The translations under genes were made by a program, and so were the position numbers. A stretch of 64,000 nucleotides of DNA from Scortum barcoo (taxonomy: Eukaryota > Chordata > Actinopteri > Centrarchiformes > Terapontidae), in the NCBI GenBank assembly GCA_023238725.1, contig CM041538.1:7919380-7983379 (forward strand), read 5' to 3'. Each line of letters starts with the position of its first letter. Position 1 is the stretch's first letter. Positions 1-13,530 of the stretch are shown here, in pieces. The notes below the pieces were generated by a model. It was not told the origin of the DNA. It saw nothing but the letters and a program-made list of their open reading frames with translations, and did not search any database.

Positions 1-843
1 TACAGAAATAGTCCTGTGTATGACTATTAGGACACTAACTGGTGGGTTTGACCTATAAATTGTCTCATAATGTCACTGAGTATACAGTTTATCTGCATAA
101 TCAAGTGTTCACTCTACATGCCTGCATAATGGAAATGTAAATATTAGCGAATTAACAAGGTTTATGGATAATTTGAAAGGCATCTCAGAGAAAACAACTG
201 CAAATGAAGGAGCAGGAAAAAAAATCACTCTTTAATTCCCTTTTATTCTGCAAAACATCTTCATTTCGCTCTTCTCTCTCTGCCCCCCTCCACCTCCCCC
301 ACGCCTCTCTGAACCTCCGTGTTTCTCTCTGTTGCACAACCACACAGCATATCACTTTTGCAGTGGAAGCTGTTTTAATTTTTGGTCTCCATCTGCCTTC
401 TGGGGGGTAAGACGCATGAATTTCACACCAAAGCCTGTGTGCTTAAACTCCCTCTTCTATCAAATCTGCTGAATCTCCTCTGGCGTTTCAGTCGAATCCC
501 CGCACAGCAATAGCAAACATTTGGGTTGCAGTTCCAGGCCCACTACCCTATGTCTAAGCTCGTACACTGCCATATCATGTCAGTGTCACACTTACTTTGA
601 GGAAAAGCCTGACACTATCTCTCTATGGAAATGATCAAGTCATGATGGTCTCATCCTGCTATGTAGACAAATCAATGCAAAGACAAGTTAGTTTAGCATG
701 AGTAAAAAAAGACTCTTATTTGGTGGAGTCTTCTCAGAGAAACTGAACTATGAATTGTAGAATTGTACAAAGCATTGGCAGCTGCATAACAATTAGAGAT
801 ACATGACAGCAAATGTTTGAACTGACCGCATGGTGTTTGCGTA

Positions 844-876
<33 letters not shown>

Positions 877-3800
877 CAGTTTTCCTCCATTGTAGAGGGA
901 TGGGGTAGAGGGAGAATTAACAGAGACCTCAAACAACACAAACTAGCAGAGATAATACTCTCTCAAATTATTTGGTAACGTATTGTTTTTAGCCCTGCCA
1001 GTAAAATGCTTGTGAAATTGAATATGTAAAAACAAAGACCAGAAATTAGACAGAGAGTGACCATAGTGTGTGTGACACAGACAGAGAAACAGAGGATTTT
1101 GAGCTCTAGTGCACAGATTGGCCAATGCATAAGCCGATTTAGGGCTTGTTGAGGTTAGAGATGGACCCGTAGCAGTGACGCGTACATATCTGAGAGAGCA
1201 GTACAGGAGCAGATGGAGAAATAAAATGAGAAAATCAATCCTATCAGACAGTGGTGGTGGTCATGTCATTTCAAATACGGATCATATAGGGTGCTCTGCA
1301 GCTCCACCCTGAGCCTCTTTCTCTTTATCTCTGGTTAGGTATGTGCAGGTATGTGCCTTACTCCCCCTCTCCTTTATATTTATACAGATGTATCAAACAT
1401 GTGGCAATACGCTTATTCTCTTGAGCTTATAAGGGAATTGGAGAGGGATGATTTCTCTTTATTTCTATCTACCAATGAGGGCAAGGTTGTATGAACTGTT
1501 ATCTCTATTCACTTCCCATAAAGCTCAGCAAAGCTTGCTTCATTATCACTTATCTTTTGGCACTTTTTTTTGTTTTTGGTGCCCCTACACTGTCCACGTT
1601 GATTTATTTTGTTAAAATTGATCTGTGCACTTATGCTGCTCAGTGGAAAATGTTATAGCTTTCTTCAAAACTAAGTTTCAGGTAACATTAAAGGATAAAA
1701 GAAATACTGCAGCCACATTTGTAAGTCTCCCCGCTCTCCCTCTCTCCTGAAATGTTTTCACTGTTGTTCTGTCTCACTACACGTGTCGCCACTGTCGCTG
1801 CCAGGTCTTACTTGAGAGAGCAATCCTTGATTTCAGTGGCACTAACCAGGACAAAGATCCATTTAAGCGACCAAAACAAACCTCGCACAGACACACAACA
1901 TTAGACACATGCCCACCGACGGTAACAACAGCTGGGCACGTCTGTCAGGATGAGCACGAACCCACCTTTCCTGCTGCATTGTGATTTTTTTTTAAAAACC
2001 CACATCTATCAACTGTAATATCTCCCTTAGCTGTAAAACTTTATTTAAATGCTAATTTTCGTTTGACAGATTAACACCATAGAGTGTATCCAATACTGTT
2101 TGACTTGGCTTGCCAGCAGCAACATGGCCCTCTGACAAGATGTGATTGCTCTGAATTACATAACCATTAAAGTTGTGTGTCTATTTTTCACTGCTGGTTT
2201 TTGCTGCTGAATTTCATTTTATCATATGGATGACAGGTTTTCTTCTCTACTATTTGTCTACACACCTAGAGTCTGCACATCGCTGCTATACCACCAGGAT
2301 GTGTTACTGTCTTGGGAAAGCAGAGAGAGAAGAAGATAAAAGATATAAAAATGTGAAAGAAAGACACAGGCATGAAGAGTGGTCTGCATGAATGTCCGTT
2401 TGGATCCGTCGTACATATTGAAGTATTTTGCTGCACTCAGCAACAGCCCAACAAAATAACACTACATAATAAGTTATCCAACCTAAGATTCTCAACATGG
2501 GTGGTGAATGGCTGTTTTACAGGTTTTACAAAATCAGTCAGTAGAGTTTGTCAAAGTAAATCTGGTCCTCTCCAACTGCACAAACATCATCAGATTTCTT
2601 ATCCATTTAGTGTAGGTTGATCTTTCATCTTTCCACTTTAATACAGTACAATTTTAATACACGCCTTCTGGCAATCACAGAAGAAAACGGTGATAGCATT
2701 TAATTTCTACTGTGGAATATTCGTTTCTTCTTCTTCAAATACTGCTGTTGGTTGAGATTTAGATTTAGATTGTTCCTGGAAATCTGTGAGAATCTCTAGA
2801 GAAGGTGATAAGTCCACTCATAACCTGTAGGTCTCAAGTCATGATTGATTAAATTGGACTGTCTCCATTTGAAAAGTAAAGAGAGCGAAGTCACAGTCTT
2901 GCACAAATGCCGGGTTAACATCCCACGTGTCATAATTTATACTGAGCTAGAGCTCACAGTGACATACATAATAGATAAAAAAGGGACACTTAAGATGTGC
3001 TGTCATTTTATGAGTCACTGCACTGTTCTCTACCATAAGGGTCTACAATAGAAATGCCATTCAACGTAGCAAAGACCTGGGCCAGTTTAATTGCTGAATT
3101 TCTCATTTGTAAACACCTGCATATAGGCAGGATTATATATTTGTATATTAACTGGGTGAATAAAGTGAAAACACCAACAATGGATCTTTAAAAGATTCAG
3201 TACTCCAAATTTCAAGCACAATCTTGCAGTAATAGCTGGAAGAAGATTTTTATTTATCAAAATAACATTGATTGATTATTCTCCCTAAACTGTACCCTAA
3301 CTAACCCCTTTGGGATTCTGTTCATTTTTTGACATTTCAACACGTCAAAAGGATCATATGTAGTAAGAAAACAAGGCTTTTTCAACTGCAAACTTTTTTG
3401 TCTGCTCCAGTGATCTGATGGTCAAGAACTCTGGCCACCGTGGAATAATGTTGAAAGTTAAACAAAGCCATTACTTCCAGTAGCTCTGCAAAATGAATTA
3501 TTTTTGATTGAAGTAAATTGAATTGAAAAGCCTTGAATTCTTGCCATTTTTGCCCTGGTAAAACACACTAAAGTAAATTGGGATAACTTGGGAAAACAGA
3601 CCATCAAAGATCCGAGATTAAACCTGCAGTGTGGAACTTCTTTGCCTCCTTCTGACAGTAAAAGGAATTACACAAACACTTTTAACACCTGCTTATGATG
3701 CACGATGCATGCAGGTGAGCTTAAAACCCCGGAAACTACCAGGCTCATGTTCAGAAACAGTTTCAAACATACAGAGAAATCTGTAAAATCCCAAGACACT

Positions 3801-6800
3801 ATTCCATTATTTAGGTAGCGTAAGTGCAGTCAGATAGCCAACTACAAGTATTTTACAGACCTGTCCAAGAGCAGTAACACATGGGTCTGCCCTCAGTTCC
3901 TTCTCTTCTTTCAGCGTTCTGCAACAAAGAAAAGTTACACCAATGTTTATCCCTGTTTGTCTTTGCCATTGATCACTTTCTCTCTTTTTTGATCGTAATT
4001 CTTCCTCTGAATACTGAAGTTTGTTTTTATCTGAAGTACCAGAAACTTTTCATGGATTCCTCTTTTTTCTGCCACATTCTTAGTTCACCTCTCACTGAGG
4101 TTGATCCTCCCCATCAGCTCTTGCAATCCAATTATTGCTGTAAAAACACAACACTAAAGGTGTGCCAGTGGGTCGGCAGTGATAGGCTTAAAGCGACAGC
4201 TAGTAAGATTAGGACAGTGCACACCAGCTCACCTCTGAAGCCCTCCTTTCACAGCATCGCTCAGTCTTACTTATCTTTAGTGTAAACTTCTGTTTTCTCA
4301 TTGCTTGGTTGTTCGGTTGTTGTTTATATTCTGTAACATCTCCTGTTAGCCTGAGCCTGTGCAGGAGAATTTAAGCTCCGCCAGATACTCTGTTCTGATT
4401 GGTTGTTTTTGACTGGGCACATTGGATTCATGTCAAATGACTTAAGAGGCAGCAAGCCTGTTTTTTTTTTTCACAGATTATCTGTCTCATGTACTACTGT
4501 CCAGGACATAGTGACAGTTTCAGCAAATCTAATACCTACTAATCAACGTAATCAGCATAGGGAATTTGAATGTAACTTTATTTTGTGGGAGCTGGAATGT
4601 AACACTCATTCATTTATCTGTAAATGTCCTGAACCCCAGCTGTAAGTGGGAAGTTGTCTGCATACAAGGACATTAGAAATTTCCATAAACTGAGCTTCAG
4701 TGAAATTTATGTTGTGAGAGGTTTTGATAGCAAATAGACTACAAAAAGACGGGGATATGCAGAAGCCTTGCTTTGTTCTGTGGTGGAGTATAGCAAATAA
4801 TTTGTTTAGTTATTTTAGGTTTGCTCTAGGGCTATGAGAAAATGAATCTAAGATATACTGTTGTCAGTTTTCCAAAGTATATGCTCTGTGAGGTAAACTC
4901 TGGTATCATATCTTTCTCATTCTGAGGCATTAAATGTCAGTGCTCAGGTATTTTTAGATGAAACATGTTTTTTCATCCTGCTACACAGGAGTCTGGATGT
5001 TGGCACATCTACTTTTCTTTTTCTGCCATGCACACAGGAAATTACTGTTACACTACAAAGACAGATGTGATAGAATGAATAGGTAGAAGACAAAAAGGAC
5101 CAATGAAAGGAAGGAAGGGGAAAGATGCATCCTATCTTTCACATAAAAATAAGAGCCATTGGAGGACAGTACTTTTGTGTGTGTGTAAGTGTGTGTGTGT
5201 GGCAAATGGCTATAGAAGGTGTGTGCATGGGGAGTTTGGGGTCATCCCAATCTGTCTGCAGCTCAGTTAAATGTCACTCGTTGATGAGCACGGACGCTGC
5301 TGACGTGTCCTTTGAGGCTGTCACTCTGATGTGACATGCAAAAATCGCAATCTTGTTTACTCATCGACCTACACCTGCCCAGCAGTGTGTGTGTATTAGC
5401 ATTAGTGAATATCCTTCTCTTCCTGCCACAAGCACTTCCATATTTCTGTGAAGTCTAATCAAAACAGAAATGGTAAATCAGAAAAAAAAGAAAAAAAAAA
5501 ATTCTGCCATCATAATTCTGCCTGCTCTCATAGCATGCTGGTAATGTCTCTGAACACTCGCAGTCTCTCCAAAGCAGAGTGGGGGGAGGTTCATATTCCC
5601 AGCTGTATACAGAATGACACTGGGGCATTTCATGTACGCAAACACACACAAACAGCATGCTGCAGGGGGAAGACAACGATGTGACGAGGGACAAGGTCAC
5701 CACTTCTAACCTCAGGGCCGAACTACATATGTCAGTCACATCCTCATTCTGTCAAGACCAACACCATCATGTACTGGGAAAAAGTGGTCACACAACTTAA
5801 AGGTGCACATATGTCATAGACGCACAGCCTCTGAAGCTGCCAGGGTCTTCCATATGGGTCAGTATATAGTTCTGTGTGTGATTATATGGAGGGATTATGT
5901 GATGTTTAACCTGACATAATGTGTGTCTGTGTGCTTTTCTGCCAGAAACCCATCTCTCTTTCTCAACAGATTTCCCTCTTCAAGACAGAACCCCAGCTAC
6001 CATTATCACTTCCTTTATTACAGCAAGAATACTGGTGGGGGCCGTCCACAAGAGCATCAGTTGTTTCAGCAAAGTGACAAAAAAGTGACAAAGCCCCTTC
6101 CTGACCTCTAGTGGTCATCACACTAGTTCTTACTTTGCTTATGGTGGTGTTTGCGAGTCAATGTCCAGGTGGTGTGACATTTTATAGAGTGAAAGAGTCA
6201 GTTGACGTAACCTCATCTTTTATTTTAACTTTAACATAGGAGAGTGTTGTTTAATCCCTGTTTCCTACCGCCAGTCAATGTTGTTCCTCTCCACTGTGAC
6301 CGCCATTGTTATTATAACCATAAGAGAGTGGTTATTATTGTAACCATGACAAAGAACCATGATGTTGTCCTGACAATCAGAACATGCTTATGTGTGTCAT
6401 TCTGGTGGGTGTGGTTCAAAGAATGGCAGCTAGCTGGATGTAAAAAAGTAGTCCCAGAAGCTGACCAAATGTTCAATAAACTGCTGCATAATTTGAGCTT
6501 TTTTAGATGCTAGTGGACAGAAAGAGTTTCAGCATTAAAACAATTCATGTTTCATCTTCTTGAACAGTATTAGAGACTGTGGCCCTTGATCTTCATTCAT
6601 TTCTTGGAGCTAACTAGAAATGACAGGGAGGAAGTCTAATCAAACAAAACCAGTGTTAAAGACCTGTGTTTATGGCTGTAAGTTTAATAGCTGTAGTTGC
6701 ACATGTTCGAGTTCATCAGAGAATGACATGCATTTGTCCCCAGATAGCTGAAGCGGTGTTTGTAAAGATAAAAAACAACTTGTCAACATTGCACATGAAT

Positions 6801-8737
6801 GTAAAAATGATCTCAGTCTGTCAAGTGGTGAAGTATACAATTTTCCCAAGAATAATGCAGAACCCATTATGAATGTGTGGAGTTGGCCTTACTGGAGGGC
6901 GAGCTGGCACCATCATGTGCTGCTCCAAGCTGGCCTGTCTGTGATATGTGTCCTTTCCTGTTGCATCTTTCATGATGAACCAGCCAGCCCCTTGTTGACT
7001 GTTCATGAGGAGCCTGATTTAAAATCCATGTGTTATTTCAAGGAAGGGCTGCTCTGAGCGAGAGCCCGCTGTCCCTCTTTGAAATGATAATAGGGCCATG
7101 TGGAATAACAGATGCAGGTGAGGAAGGATGGAGGGAGGGGTGGCGGGATGCAGAATGATGCTGCGACATAGGAGATGGGCTGATGGAAGGAAAATAAGAT
7201 AAACACATTGGTTGAAGGGGGTGGGCATATTTATGAAGTGATCGAAAAAAAGAAGACAGACAAAAAGACAGATGGGGTGGACTGAACGAAGAGACGGAGA
7301 AATTAATAGATGGAGAGAAGAAACGGAACGTATAAAGTTTGAGAATAAAGATGGGGACAGGTAAGGAATAATATATTAAATGTAGGGATGGGTGAAGGAA
7401 TGAAAGGAGAAGTGATGACGAAGAGTTGCAGAGAGATATTGGGCCGGGTGGACTTTGGACTTATTTACATCTGCCCCCTCCTCTCTCTTGCTTTTTGAAT
7501 TAGTGGCCGTCTGCATACCCAGACCTTGAAGGGGGAATAACAATTTGGTGAATTAGCATATGTTGTCATTTAATGCATGGCAGTACACTCAATATTTATG
7601 AATAAAAACAATTTTCTCCCAAATTTAGACACGCAACATCCAGTGCTTTGATCTAATAGCCTGCAGCTATGCCACCGACTCATATAAACTTTATCTGGGC
7701 TGCTGCTTATACAGTTTTGTGTTATAAGTCAGGAATGCTATGAAAGGTCAACTGAGATTTCTATTATCTGTGAGGATGGTCTGGCACTGACCTTAACTAT
7801 GTACCTGTATGTGTATATAACAGCATATTTAAAAAAAAAACAACTTAGACTTCTGGGGAACCCAAAGGGCAAGGTGCCACCAAAGTTTGAAAGAGAATAA
7901 TTCCACACTTGTGCAAAATTTGGCAGCTTTTTTGAAAACCCTTATATGAAAATGTGTCAATAAATAACATGGGTTGTGGCAAACCAGGCATCATCAGCAA
8001 TACTGCTGCATAGCAAACTTATAATAGTAAACAAAGTGTTAAACATTATACATTTTTTTAAAAGACTGAACTCCAAACAAATATTTTGCACTCAACCCCT
8101 TTTTGGTGAGTTCTCCATGTCTTTGAACTTGTACAAATGTGAACTCATTTCAAAATTGAAATGAACTTTTTAGAGAATCTGAGAAATTTTCTCCCAAAGT
8201 CTCTGCACCCCGGCAGAAGTGGAAGGCAGGAATAAAGCAAAAAACTCTACTGAAATGCAGTTTAGGAGTCCTTGAGACATCACTCCAAAATGCTGTGAAG
8301 CATGTCAAAAAATAAACACTTCACTGTTAAACTAAGGTGAAATTTGTATCTATTTTCTGAATCCTATTTTATCATGCAGTCTGAATCTGGATGACAAAGA
8401 AGGTCACGAGTACCTTGATGGGCTCCTGAACATGTTGTCAACACTGGTTGGAGTATGAAGGAGAGATGACGTCGCTACTCCCCAGGTTTATATTTATCTC
8501 TATTTGGGCACTTGTATAGCCTCGTGTCGGTCTCTGCACAGCATTACATCCTGCTCTCCATGATCTTGAAAAAGGAGGGCTATACGCCTGACAAACTAAA
8601 GTGGGCAATTTTCATTACTGCACTACAATTCAAAGCAAAAAACACCATGGAGGCTATTACATTTGAAATAGGAAATATCCACATTTATTCATCTGTAATG
8701 TGGTTTCTTTCTATACAGATAGTACAGCAGCTATAAA
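1..8737. other. Gene-poor non-coding sequence
   Basis: No protein-coding exon, RNA gene or recognisable full-length mobile element was found here on either strand. ORFs are all under about 135 codons, of random composition and without domain signatures. Visible contents are a GT microsatellite at 848-876, AT-rich single-copy-looking DNA, and an AT-rich stretch near 7540-7690 that could be a conserved non-coding element. A distal regulatory region of a neighbouring gene is possible but nothing in the sequence proves it. Confidence 0.6.
848..876. repeat. (GT)n microsatellite
   Basis: An uninterrupted GT run of about 29 bases in AT-rich surroundings. Confidence 0.95.
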
Positions 8738-8762
8738 ATAATAACAACAACAATAACAACAA

Positions 8763-8853
<91 letters not shown>

Positions 8854-8866
8854 AATAATAATAATA
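8738..8866. repeat. Compound (AAC/AAT)n-(ATT)n-(AAT)n microsatellite
   Basis: The tract starts with AAC/AAT units, becomes pure AAT to about 8787, switches to pure ATT to about 8850, then returns to AAT. Because AAT and ATT are reverse complements, the two blocks form a self-complementary inverted repeat able to make a long hairpin. It lies about 50 bases beyond the 3' end of the minus-strand LINE that follows, so it may have grown from a retroposon tail or been its target. An isoleucine/leucine-rich minus-strand ORF over it is an artefact. Confidence 0.95.
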
Positions 8867-9484
8867 GAGTTAATGTAGCATTAACTTTATTAATGTAGCA
8901 TCTTTTGAATCTCAAATTTCAAATTTATTTATTTAAAGAAGCCCAAAATCACAAACATCGTTTGCCTCGGAGGGCTTTACAATCTGTACAGTTGTGACAC
9001 CCTCTCTGTCCTTAGACCCTCAACCGAACCGAGTCAGGAAAAACTTCAAAAAACCCTTTATGGGAAAAAGAAGAAACCTGAGGAAGAGCCACAGATGAGG
9101 GATCCCTCTCCCTGGGACGGACAGACGTGCAATAGATGCCACATGTACAGAGAACATCATCATCAATCATATTATGGAGTTATACATGGGTCGTAATAAA
9201 CTGTAGATAAACTGAGTTCATGGGTTTAGTCCATGTGTGAAGGTATCACAGGTAATGGAAATGAGTCCATGAGTCCAGGTGCATCTCTAGATGTCCTCAT
9301 ATGGAGCTCTGGGCCACTCGACCTTCTCTCCACAACACAGACACAGATCATGTCCCCACCAGGCCAGTGAACCTCAGACAGATGGACCACAACCAGAATC
9401 AGTGAGGAACCTGCAAGACTGGAGAGAACAAAGAGGACCGGGGCTCCGGCAGTAACATGCACTTTACAGGACATAAGAGTATTC

Positions 9485-9575
9485 ACATTAACCACTTTAA
9501 CACTTTAACCACTTTAACCAATTTAACCACTTTAACTACTTTAACCAGTTTAACCACTTTAGCCACTTTTACCAG
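9485..9575. repeat. Short minisatellite, unit close to ACTTTAACC
   Basis: About nine imperfect tandem copies of a 9-10 base unit (ACTTTAACC, with AATTTAACC, AGTTTAACC and ACTTTAGCC variants) lie within the 3' non-coding part of the LINE fragment. Unit length alternates by a base, so it looks like slippage expansion. Confidence 0.85.
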
Positions 9576-9704
9576 TTTATAAGCTGACTCCAGTTTGCAC
9601 TACTACCATAATAAGAGTAGAGGAAGCAAAGGAAGAGGAAGCTGAGACAGAGGAAGAGGGAGATGTGCCCGGTGCATCATGGGAGCCCCCCAGGCAGTCT
9701 AAGC

Positions 9705-11020
9705 CTATAGCAGCATATCTAAGGGTGAGCCTGTGCCCACCCTAACTATAAGCTTTATTAAAAAGGAAGGTTTTAAGTCTGTTCTGTACACTGTGTCTGC
9801 CTCTCGGACCCAGACTGGGAGCTGGTTCCAGAGAACAGGGGCCTGATAGCTGAAGGCTCTGCCCCCTAGACTACTTCTGGAAACCCTGGGAACTACAAGT
9901 AAGCCTGCGTTTTGGGAGCGCAGCACTCTAGTTGGATGATAAGGAGTTATTAATTCATTAAGATATGATGGTGCCAGACCATGTAGAGCCTTATATGTGA
10001 GGAGTAGGATTTTAAAATTCCACTCTAAATTTTACAGGGAGCCAATGCAGAGAAGCCAGTACTGGAGTAATATGGTCTCTTTTCCTGGTTCTAGTCAGCA
10101 CCCGAGCAGCAGGCATTCTGGACCAAGCTGTAGAGTCTTTAACGACTTGTTCGGGCAGCCTGATAAAAGTGAATTACAATAATCCAGCCTGGAAGAGACA
10201 AATGCATGGACTAATTTTTCAGCATCGATTTGGGACAAAAAGTGCCTCATGCCTAATTTTTGCGATGTTGTATTGTTGCAGGTGGTAAAAGGCAGACCTT
10301 GAAATATGCTTAATATGGGTGTCAAGAAGACGACATATCCTAATCAAATAAAACACTGAGGTTCCTTACAGTGGTGCTGGAGGCCGAGTTAATGCCATCC
10401 AGCAAGGCTATCTATTAGGAGAAAATGTGTTCCTCAGGTGTTTCAGGACCTAATAGGATCACTTCCGTTTTATTTATTTAGTTCAACAGCAGGAAATTTC
10501 TTGTCATCTAAGCCTTTATATCCTTGGAGATACTGTGGAAAGACCACCTGAGGATTGAAGGCTGCGAACTGGCTCGTATGGGGTCAACATTTCAGCTATA
10601 TAGCTTGGGGCCAGATCCAGACAGGTCAGTGTTTGAGAGAACGGGTTTAATTCTAGAAACAGTTCCAATGTGAACAAAGCAGAACCAGACAACGTTTTTG
10701 ATCTGTGATTAAAAGTCTTAGATAGTACTCTGATAGTACTCCCATGTTTGTGGCAGCAGGTTTCATATTAGAAAACAAGGGACCAAGGCTGCTCACAAAG
10801 ACACTGGTAGGGTTTGGAGGACTGAACACTGTGAATTCAGATTTTTTTTTCTGAGTTACTGATTTGAAGAAAATGTTGTGCCATCCAACAGTTGACAGCA
10901 AGGCTTACTGGATCACCAGGGGAAGGTGTGTCGTCTGCGTATCACAACAAAAAACACACATGGTTTTGGTTGAGTCAACCAAGTAGAGGCTTGTAGATAG
11001 AAGATAAAACTGGCCAAAAA
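9705..11020 (-). pseudogene. LINE ORF2 reverse transcriptase remnant
   Basis: This is the coding remnant inside the L2-like LINE. The intact enzyme would nick target DNA and reverse-transcribe the LINE RNA. Only the part from the YADD box to the C-terminus is recognisable, in at least three frames: one frame covers about 10130-10325, another the NAAARVL-type region just after it, and another 9705-9926. Stops lie within the KTEV block near 10400 and around the YADD box. It is certainly non-functional. Confidence 0.75.
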
Positions 11021-11040
11021 TAAAGAGTCCGAGGTGGCAT

Positions 11041-11165
11041 CTTTAAAATGCTCATCTTGTCCAACAACCAGTATAAAGAGACATTGATTAATAGGAGATC
11101 TTTAAATTTGGAAGCTGCAATTGACTAATCAATCAATTATCTAAAAGTTGTCAGAAATCTGTGAG
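11041..11165. mobile_element. Fragment of a non-autonomous DNA element
   Basis: A stretch containing TTGTCCAACAA, GGAAGCTG and GACTAATCAATCAATTATC resembles the dispersed fish element seen more fully at about 37290-37592 and 61138-61435. It is short and decayed, and the identification is tentative. Confidence 0.35.
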
Positions 11166-12796
11166 TCTCCAAAGCTGCACATTAACATTTTGCTGTTATG
11201 TGGTTTCTACTGAACAAAAAAAATCAGGTGGGCCGAATTGAGTTTTTTTTTCTATGACATTTTGCTTTATCTGTGTGAAGCAGGCTCTCAAGCCCCCATA
11301 CATTACTTTCCCTTCCACACTCATGTCTACTTTCATGGTTGATTTGCATCGACAACATATTCCAAGCTGCTCTGCATCCATTTTTACCTCAGTCCGCTCA
11401 ACCCCTCTCTGCACTCCGAATAAAGCAACTTTTTGCCCTCTAGATGTGTGTCAGCCCTCAAAATGTGTCTGTGCGATGCAGCATTAATTATATTGCATTA
11501 GCCGCCATATCACACGGAAAGGCGCCTGAGTAAAAGGAGTCACTAAACACATTTGGCCTGTAGCTTTACTCCTGTGGCTGCTCAGAGTCTGGCTCCTATG
11601 CACGAGTGTTTCTGTGGGTCAGCGCGCGACTACGTGAAGTTGCATGCGAGCAAGGGAGAGCTTGTGTGTATGTGAGTGAGCGTCCCAATGTGTAGGTATG
11701 TGTATGGGGGCAATGGTGTATGTATAGCCTCCTTTTTTTATGATGTGGCATTTGAACTGCATATCCAAGTGCATGCAGACAGTCATATAAATGCATATTA
11801 TTTAGCTAGAGGGTCTATGAGTGTGTGTGTGTCTGTGTGTGTGGGTGTCTGTGTGGGTGTCTGTGTTCTTGTGTAGTATGTCTCATGCATTTGTCAGTCT
11901 ATTGGCTATTGGCCATGATGCATACCATTTGATCCACATTCCTCAGTCAAATTCATGCACGCCGTGTCATACAGATGTGTATTGCCCAGGGGTTTCTATC
12001 CGCCTCTTCCAATCCCCGGCTACTGTGCAGCTCTGTGGTCTGTGCACAGATGTAAACCAAACAGGTCATCTGAAATTAATTTTCCCTCTGTCCGTTGAGA
12101 TTTAGCCCGCAGTTTACAATGCTAACTGAGAGGGTTTGTTTCAACATATAATCCTCTCTCTTGTCAAAATTATCTTTCAAACTGCTGTGTAATCTTCGAG
12201 GGGATTATTCCTGTTAAAAAAATAAATAAATACACAGTTGCTACCCTGCTGCCTTTGTAACCCCAGCCACCAACTGTCCGCTCTTACACAGGGAGATGAT
12301 GAGAGACATTAATCTTATTAAAGCAGTGATGCAGGATTATTTGTTTCAACTTTCTTTTGACTTCATTGTGCGTTATGTAGTTCTTGGTGATTAAAAAGAA
12401 ATACACTTGTGGCCTACCTAAACATCTACGGCTTTGTTGGTTTCATCTGTTTCCCAGTGTGACACAGTACTTATCAAAGTATCTCTGTGGGATAACGCAT
12501 AATGATCCCACTGCCATTTCAAACAGTGTGCCGCCTTAATACCCACTGAATAAAGAACCAGAAAAGCATCTGTTAGTGCATCAAAAAGAGCTGTGAATGT
12601 TTATTCAATTTGCTTGTAAAACATGAAAGAAAAGGTCAAGGGCCTCAAAAGAAAAGTGTGACAGAGACGTGACGGAGCTGCTGACAGTCGCAACACAGCT
12701 GCTTCCAGTCGACATCTCGGGTAACATGCAGCAGCATTAACAATGTGTGGAAGCTCCTGAGTGTGTGCTCGAATTTCAAGGGTAACTAAGATTTAG

Positions 12797-12801
<5 letters not shown>

Positions 12802-12831
<30 letters not shown>
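12802..12831. repeat. (GT)n microsatellite
   Basis: An uninterrupted GT run of about 30 bases. Confidence 0.95.
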
Positions 12832-12833
<2 letters not shown>

Positions 12834-13309
12834 AGAGCGGTCATAATTTGTAAAATGACTGTGTGATCTCATTGAACATGAAGTGAAATGATGCTTTAAT
12901 AAGATGGCCGCTAGAGGCACGGGGTCAGTCCTCTCCCCTGCAGACACTGTAAATGAGCGTAGTCTGAAAATCAAGTCGTCTCCACTTTAATTCCTTTTCC
13001 AAATATCTATTTTTGACCCATCCACAGTCTGCGCTGCAATACTGAATCAATGGAAGCAGTACACGCCATGTTCAAAGGAATAATACATCTGCAGTCATTT
13101 AATGGCTAGTACTCCTGTTAGTGGTGGGAATCATACAATAACTTGCAATACAATAACACCATAATACACAGTCTGCAGAGCAAGTCATCTAAATAAAATG
13201 TGTAGTTTGTTAAAGACGCAAAGAAGCATTTTTCTGATATGATGCTCAGCAGGTCGACATCATTTGACCATGCCCTCCAAAACCAAATCACTGTTAAAAG
13301 AATAAATAT

Positions 13310-13530
13310 GTTTAATGTTGTAACAACACTATGGTTAAGGTCTGGTTAGGTTTAGGCACAAAAACAACTTAAATTGAAATGACTACTTCACTATGGTTAG
13401 AAGAGCATTGTTGTCATAGTGACAGTAATAAACACGGGGTTAAAGTTTAGAGAACAAATGTGGTCACGGTTAAAAAAAACCCAAAACAAAGGTCTCCAAT
13501 GTGAAAGTCTGAGGTTCTGTTCATCCATTC
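13310..13530. mobile_element. Possible non-autonomous dispersed repeat
   Basis: It contains GGTTAAGGTCTGGTTAGG followed by GGCACAAAAACAACTT, and later GGTCTCCAATGTGAAAGTCTG. This word order is familiar from a dispersed fish repeat. No terminal repeats could be defined. Confidence 0.35.

Larger units (their letters stand above)
8917..11040 (-). mobile_element. L2-like LINE, 5'-truncated and decayed (minus strand)
   Basis: Reading the minus strand, broken reverse-transcriptase reading frames run in order. A YADDT catalytic box lies near 10926-10948, preceded by an SIYKPLLG-like stretch. Next come a KTEVILLGPE / DGINSASSTTVRNL block (about 10340-10470), an LSQIDAEKLVHAF...RLDYCNSLLSGCPNKSL block (about 10130-10240), and the C-terminal block GLLVVPRVSRSS...RAFSYQAPVLWNQLP (about 9780-9910). 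This order and these motifs are those of L2/CR1-group LINEs. Stops and frameshifts separate the blocks, so no functional ORF2 remains; the endonuclease half and 5' UTR are missing. The 3' UTR runs down to about 8917 and ends in a short TAAATAAATAAAT-type tail. The family assignment (L2 versus a related Rex/CR1 lineage) is from memory. The 5' edge near 11040 is approximate. Confidence 0.8.

Noticed and set aside
8685..8915. Minus-strand ORF made almost only of Ile and Leu
   Set aside because: It is the translation of the AAT/ATT microsatellite.
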